Positions 61,630 to 64,000 of a DNA stretch of 64,000 nucleotides are shown here, one piece after another. The translations under genes and the position numbers were made by a program. The notes beneath the pieces were generated by a model that searched no databases, had not been told where the DNA came from, and saw only the letters and a list, made by a program, of their open reading frames with translations. Each line of letters opens with the position of its first letter. The stretch's first letter is position 1. This DNA comes from Nitrosomonadaceae bacterium (lineage in GTDB: Bacteria; Pseudomonadota; Gammaproteobacteria; Burkholderiales; Nitrosomonadaceae): positions 1 through 64,000 of the forward strand of contig BJGV01000002.1 of the NCBI GenBank assembly GCA_014190895.1, written 5' to 3'.

Positions 61630-61866
61630 TTTTCACAATTCTTTCATAGTATCAAATTCTACAAATTAATCGGTTATTGGCTCAGAGTCTGTAACAATCT
61701 AGGAGGAAGTCTTTTGGTATACGCATACCTGTAGTCCATAATTTTATCTGAATTACCCTTATCTCTGTCATAGTAGATTTTGAACTTGACCAACATTATC
61801 AAAATCCAGTACCTTCTGCACCTGAGGCAAAGAATTTATTTTTAAATTTTCAGAGGAGCGGCAACG

Positions 61867-62124
61867 ATGCAAATTCATGTCTATGATACATATGTTAAAG
61901 CGCAGGATGGCCATACAATGCATTTTGATGTGTTTACTGAAGTAAAAGATGACCAGAAAGCAGTTGAGTATGCCAAGCAATGGTTAATTTCAATTGGCGA
62001 GACTGACGCAACAATTTCGAGCAAGGAGTGCAAATTTTGTCATAGCCAAAGCGCCCCTAATGATGTTGTTGCTGCGATTAATAGAGATGGTTATTTTATT
62101 TATAAAATGGAGGGTTGTGATTAA
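61867..62124 (+). CDS. DUF2024 family protein
   Basis: The 85-residue protein starts MQIHVYDTYVKAQDGHTMHFDV and ends GYFIYKMEGC, which fits the DUF2024 family. CKFCHS is a conserved cysteine/histidine motif that could bind a metal. A clear AGAGGAG Shine-Dalgarno sits 8 bases before the ATG. No function is known to me. It lies alone in the plus direction between two minus-strand genes. Confidence 0.88.
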   Translation: MQIHVYDTYVKAQDGHTMHFDVFTEVKDDQKAVEYAKQWLISIGETDATISSKECKFCHSQSAPNDVVAAINRDGYFIYKMEGCD

Positions 62125-62171
62125 CCGCCGTCGCGCGCTCGGGGAAGGGAGCGAATAATTTGTGCGCTAGA

Positions 62172-63635
62172 TTAAGTTATTAGATCCTTCCAAATTTCGT
62201 CCACACGAACTTTAACTGCTGCATCCATTGCGATTGGCGTGCCCCATATACGATTAGTTTCCCCTGCCCATTTATGAGTGGCATCTAGGCCCATCTTTCC
62301 ACCTAAACCAGCCACTGGACTTGCAAAATCAAGATAGTCTATGGGTGTATTCTCAATTATTAATGTGTCTCGTGCGGGATCAACACGAGTGGTAATGGCC
62401 CAGATGACCTCTTTCCAATCGCGGATATTTACGTCATCATCGGTAACAATGATGAATTTTGTATACATAAATTGTCGCAGGAAACTCCATACCCCAAACA
62501 TCACACGTTTGGCGTGACCGGCATACTGTTTTTTCATACTTACTATCGCCATTCGGTAGGAGCAACCTTCTGACGGCAAGTAAAAATCAGCGATCTCGGG
62601 AAATTGTTTTTGCAGTAATGGTACGAATACTTCATTGAGGGCTAAACCTAAAATTGCCGGCTCATCTGGTGGTTTACCTGTATAGGTGGAGTGATAAATT
62701 GGATTGCGTCGCATAGTAATGCGCTCGATCGTGAATACCGGAAATGTTTCTTGCTCGTTGTAATAGCCGGTGTGATCGCCAAACGGACCTTCAAGAGCTT
62801 TTTCGCCCGGAAGAATAAATCCCTCAAGTACGATTTCTGAACTTGCTGGAACTCGTAGGTCATGCCCCAGACATTTAACAATTTCTGTTTTTGCTCCACG
62901 TAGCAATCCAGCAAATTGGTATTCGCTTAAGCTATCTGGGACCGGAGTAACTGCTCCAAGTATAGTCGCAGGATCTGCTCCTAACGCCACGGCAATCGGG
63001 TAAGGTTGTCCTGGATTAGCTAGACAAAAATCACGAAAGTCTAGCGCGCCACCACGGTGAGCTAACCAACGCATGATAAGTTTATTGGGCGCAATTACCT
63101 GCTGCCGATAAATACCAAGATTTTGTCTTGTTTTCTGGGGACCTTTGGTAACAGTTAGACCCCAAGTAATTAGAGGACCCGCATCTCCAGGCCAGCAAGT
63201 TTGAATTGGCAATTTACCAAGATCCACATCCTTCCCTTCCCATACGATTTCTTGACACGGTGCGCTTGAAAGTTCTTTTGGAGCCATGTTAAGAACTTGT
63301 TTTAGTACTGGTAATTTATCCCAAACATCTCTTAAACCTTTAGGAGGGTCTGGTTCTTTTAGGTAAGCTAAAAGTTTTCCCACTTCTCGGAGTGCCGCCG
63401 TCGAGCTTTGTCCCATGCCCATTGCTACACGTTTAGGAGTGCCAAATAAGTTTCCCAATACAGGGATGGTGTGCCCTCTTGGTTTTTCAAATAAAACAGC
63501 AGGACCGCCTTTTTTTAATAGCCGATCACAGATTTCAGTCATTTCTAAAATCGGGTTAATTTCTATCGAAATTCGTTTTAATTCACCCTGACTCTCGAGT
63601 TGTGCAATAAAATCTCGTAAATCTTTATATTGCAT
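62172..63635 (-). CDS. ubiD: 4-hydroxy-3-polyprenylbenzoate decarboxylase
   Basis: UbiD decarboxylates the polyprenyl-hydroxybenzoate intermediate of ubiquinone using prenylated FMN made by UbiX. The 487-residue chain has KYKDLRDF-like start, [42 protein letters not shown] with catalytic acids, and [27 protein letters not shown]. It is 11 bases downstream of ubiA. Confidence 0.97.
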   Translation of the reverse strand: MQYKDLRDFIAQLESQGELKRISIEINPILEMTEICDRLLKKGGPAVLFEKPRGHTIPVLGNLFGTPKRVAMGMGQSSTAALREVGKLLAYLKEPDPPKGLRDVWDKLPVLKQVLNMAPKELSSAPCQEIVWEGKDVDLGKLPIQTCWPGDAGPLITWGLTVTKGPQKTRQNLGIYRQQVIAPNKLIMRWLAHRGGALDFRDFCLANPGQPYPIAVALGADPATILGAVTPVPDSLSEYQFAGLLRGAKTEIVKCLGHDLRVPASSEIVLEGFILPGEKALEGPFGDHTGYYNEQETFPVFTIERITMRRNPIYHSTYTGKPPDEPAILGLALNEVFVPLLQKQFPEIADFYLPSEGCSYRMAIVSMKKQYAGHAKRVMFGVWSFLRQFMYTKFIIVTDDDVNIRDWKEVIWAITTRVDPARDTLIIENTPIDYLDFASPVAGLGGKMGLDATHKWAGETNRIWGTPIAMDAAVKVRVDEIWKDLIT

Positions 63636-63646
63636 TAGAGTCGCAC

Positions 63647-64000
63647 TTATAAGATTGTTCTTGTAAAGTAATCGAGCACAATACCAAAAAATATTGTTCC
63701 GCCCACCCAGTTGTTATGCAAAAAAGCCTTGAAACAATGTGCCGGGTTCCGATCATAAATTAAAGAATATTGATAAATTATAAGACCTAATGAGATTCCA
63801 AGGCCAATATAATAAAGAAAACCCATTTTTTGAGCTACTCCCACACCAACCATGATAGTCAGGAAAATCAGATGACATAACATGATTCCAACTATATCGA
63901 AACGCCCGAAGGTTATCGCAGAAGTTTTAATGCCGATTTTAAGATCATCAATTTTATCCACCATTGCATATTCAGTATCATAAGCGATCACCCAAAGCAA
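63647..64000 (-). CDS. ubiA: 4-hydroxybenzoate polyprenyltransferase, C-terminal part
   Basis: The frame is open to the window edge, so the N-terminal half lies outside. The visible 117 residues contain the second Asp-rich motif [23 protein letters not shown], followed by several membrane helices. The enzyme attaches the polyprenyl tail to 4-hydroxybenzoate. ubiA-ubiD adjacency supports the assignment. Confidence 0.95.
   Translation of the reverse strand: MLWVIAYDTEYAMVDKIDDLKIGIKTSAITFGRFDIVGIMLCHLIFLTIMVGVGVAQKMGFLYYIGLGISLGLIIYQYSLIYDRNPAHCFKAFLHNNWVGGTIFFGIVLDYFTRTIL

Noticed and set aside
61716-61729. ggtat-acgc-atacc dyad upstream of the DUF2024 gene
   Set aside because: Too short to distinguish from chance, with no second copy near another gene.

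Overview
The window is an AT-rich piece of a betaproteobacterial chromosome. Gene orders that are familiar from this class are present: aroQ-accB-accC-prmA, mlaFEDCB-yadGH-bolA, ftsYEX/rpoH, atpIBEFHAGDC-glmU-glmS, yqgE-ruvX-pyrR-pyrB-pyrX, nadD-rsfS-rlmH-rng, bamE/fur and ubiA-ubiD. Most of the sequence is housekeeping. The left end carries a periplasmic copper cassette (a membrane-anchored cupredoxin-like protein, then copC, then a copD fusion). By recall this resembles the orf4/orf5-copC-copD tail of the ammonia monooxygenase cluster in Nitrosomonas-like nitrifiers. My best guess is therefore a low-GC member of the Nitrosomonadales, but no amo or hao gene lies inside the window.

Layout. 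1-3.9 kb: copper cassette. 3.9-5.3 kb: MFS exporter on the minus strand. 5.4-6.9 kb: a small accessory segment with one glycosyltransferase, bounded on the right by an intact tRNA-Thr(CGT) and on the left by a decayed copy of that tRNA's 3' part. 7.2-10.7 kb: aroQ, biotin carboxylase subunits and prmA. 11-16.2 kb: Mla lipid transport operon, an ABC-2 exporter and a BolA protein. 16.4-19.9 kb (minus): rpoH, ftsX, ftsE, ftsY. 20-24.1 kb: a pair of M16 peptidases, rsmD, coaD and ferredoxin. 25.1-32.1 kb: complete F1Fo ATP synthase operon with a recognisable promoter and a 27-bp perfect terminator hairpin. 32.2-39.4 kb: amino-sugar synthesis (glmU, glmS) and the pyrimidine genes. 39.5-41.6 kb: prlC. 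41.7-43.4 kb: a paralogue of the first periplasmic protein, then an unknown membrane protein. 43.6-48.5 kb: folD, aceE, aceF. 48.6-51.7 kb: nadD, rsfS, rlmH and a C-terminally truncated RNase G, with maf missing from its usual place. 51.8-55.7 kb: apt, a DUF2062 protein, a DNA glycosylase and lolCD. 55.9-58.9 kb: ZnuD-like receptor, a small membrane protein and a Zur-like regulator. 59.1-61.1 kb: dapB, bamE, fur. 61.2-62.1 kb: two small genes of uncharacterised families. 62.2-64 kb: ubiD and the end of ubiA.

The most interesting items are: the copper cassette with its CopD-cytochrome c-thioredoxin fusion and the distant paralogue at 41.7 kb; the tRNA-Thr duplication that frames the glycosyltransferase; long G homopolymers (8-10 nt) found only in accessory or metal-related spacers and at one gene's 3' end; the RNase G that stops just before its zinc-link motif; and the pseudo-dihydroorotase PyrX. 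I found no CRISPR array, transposase, integrase or toxin-antitoxin module. All identifications come from reading motifs; no database search was run.
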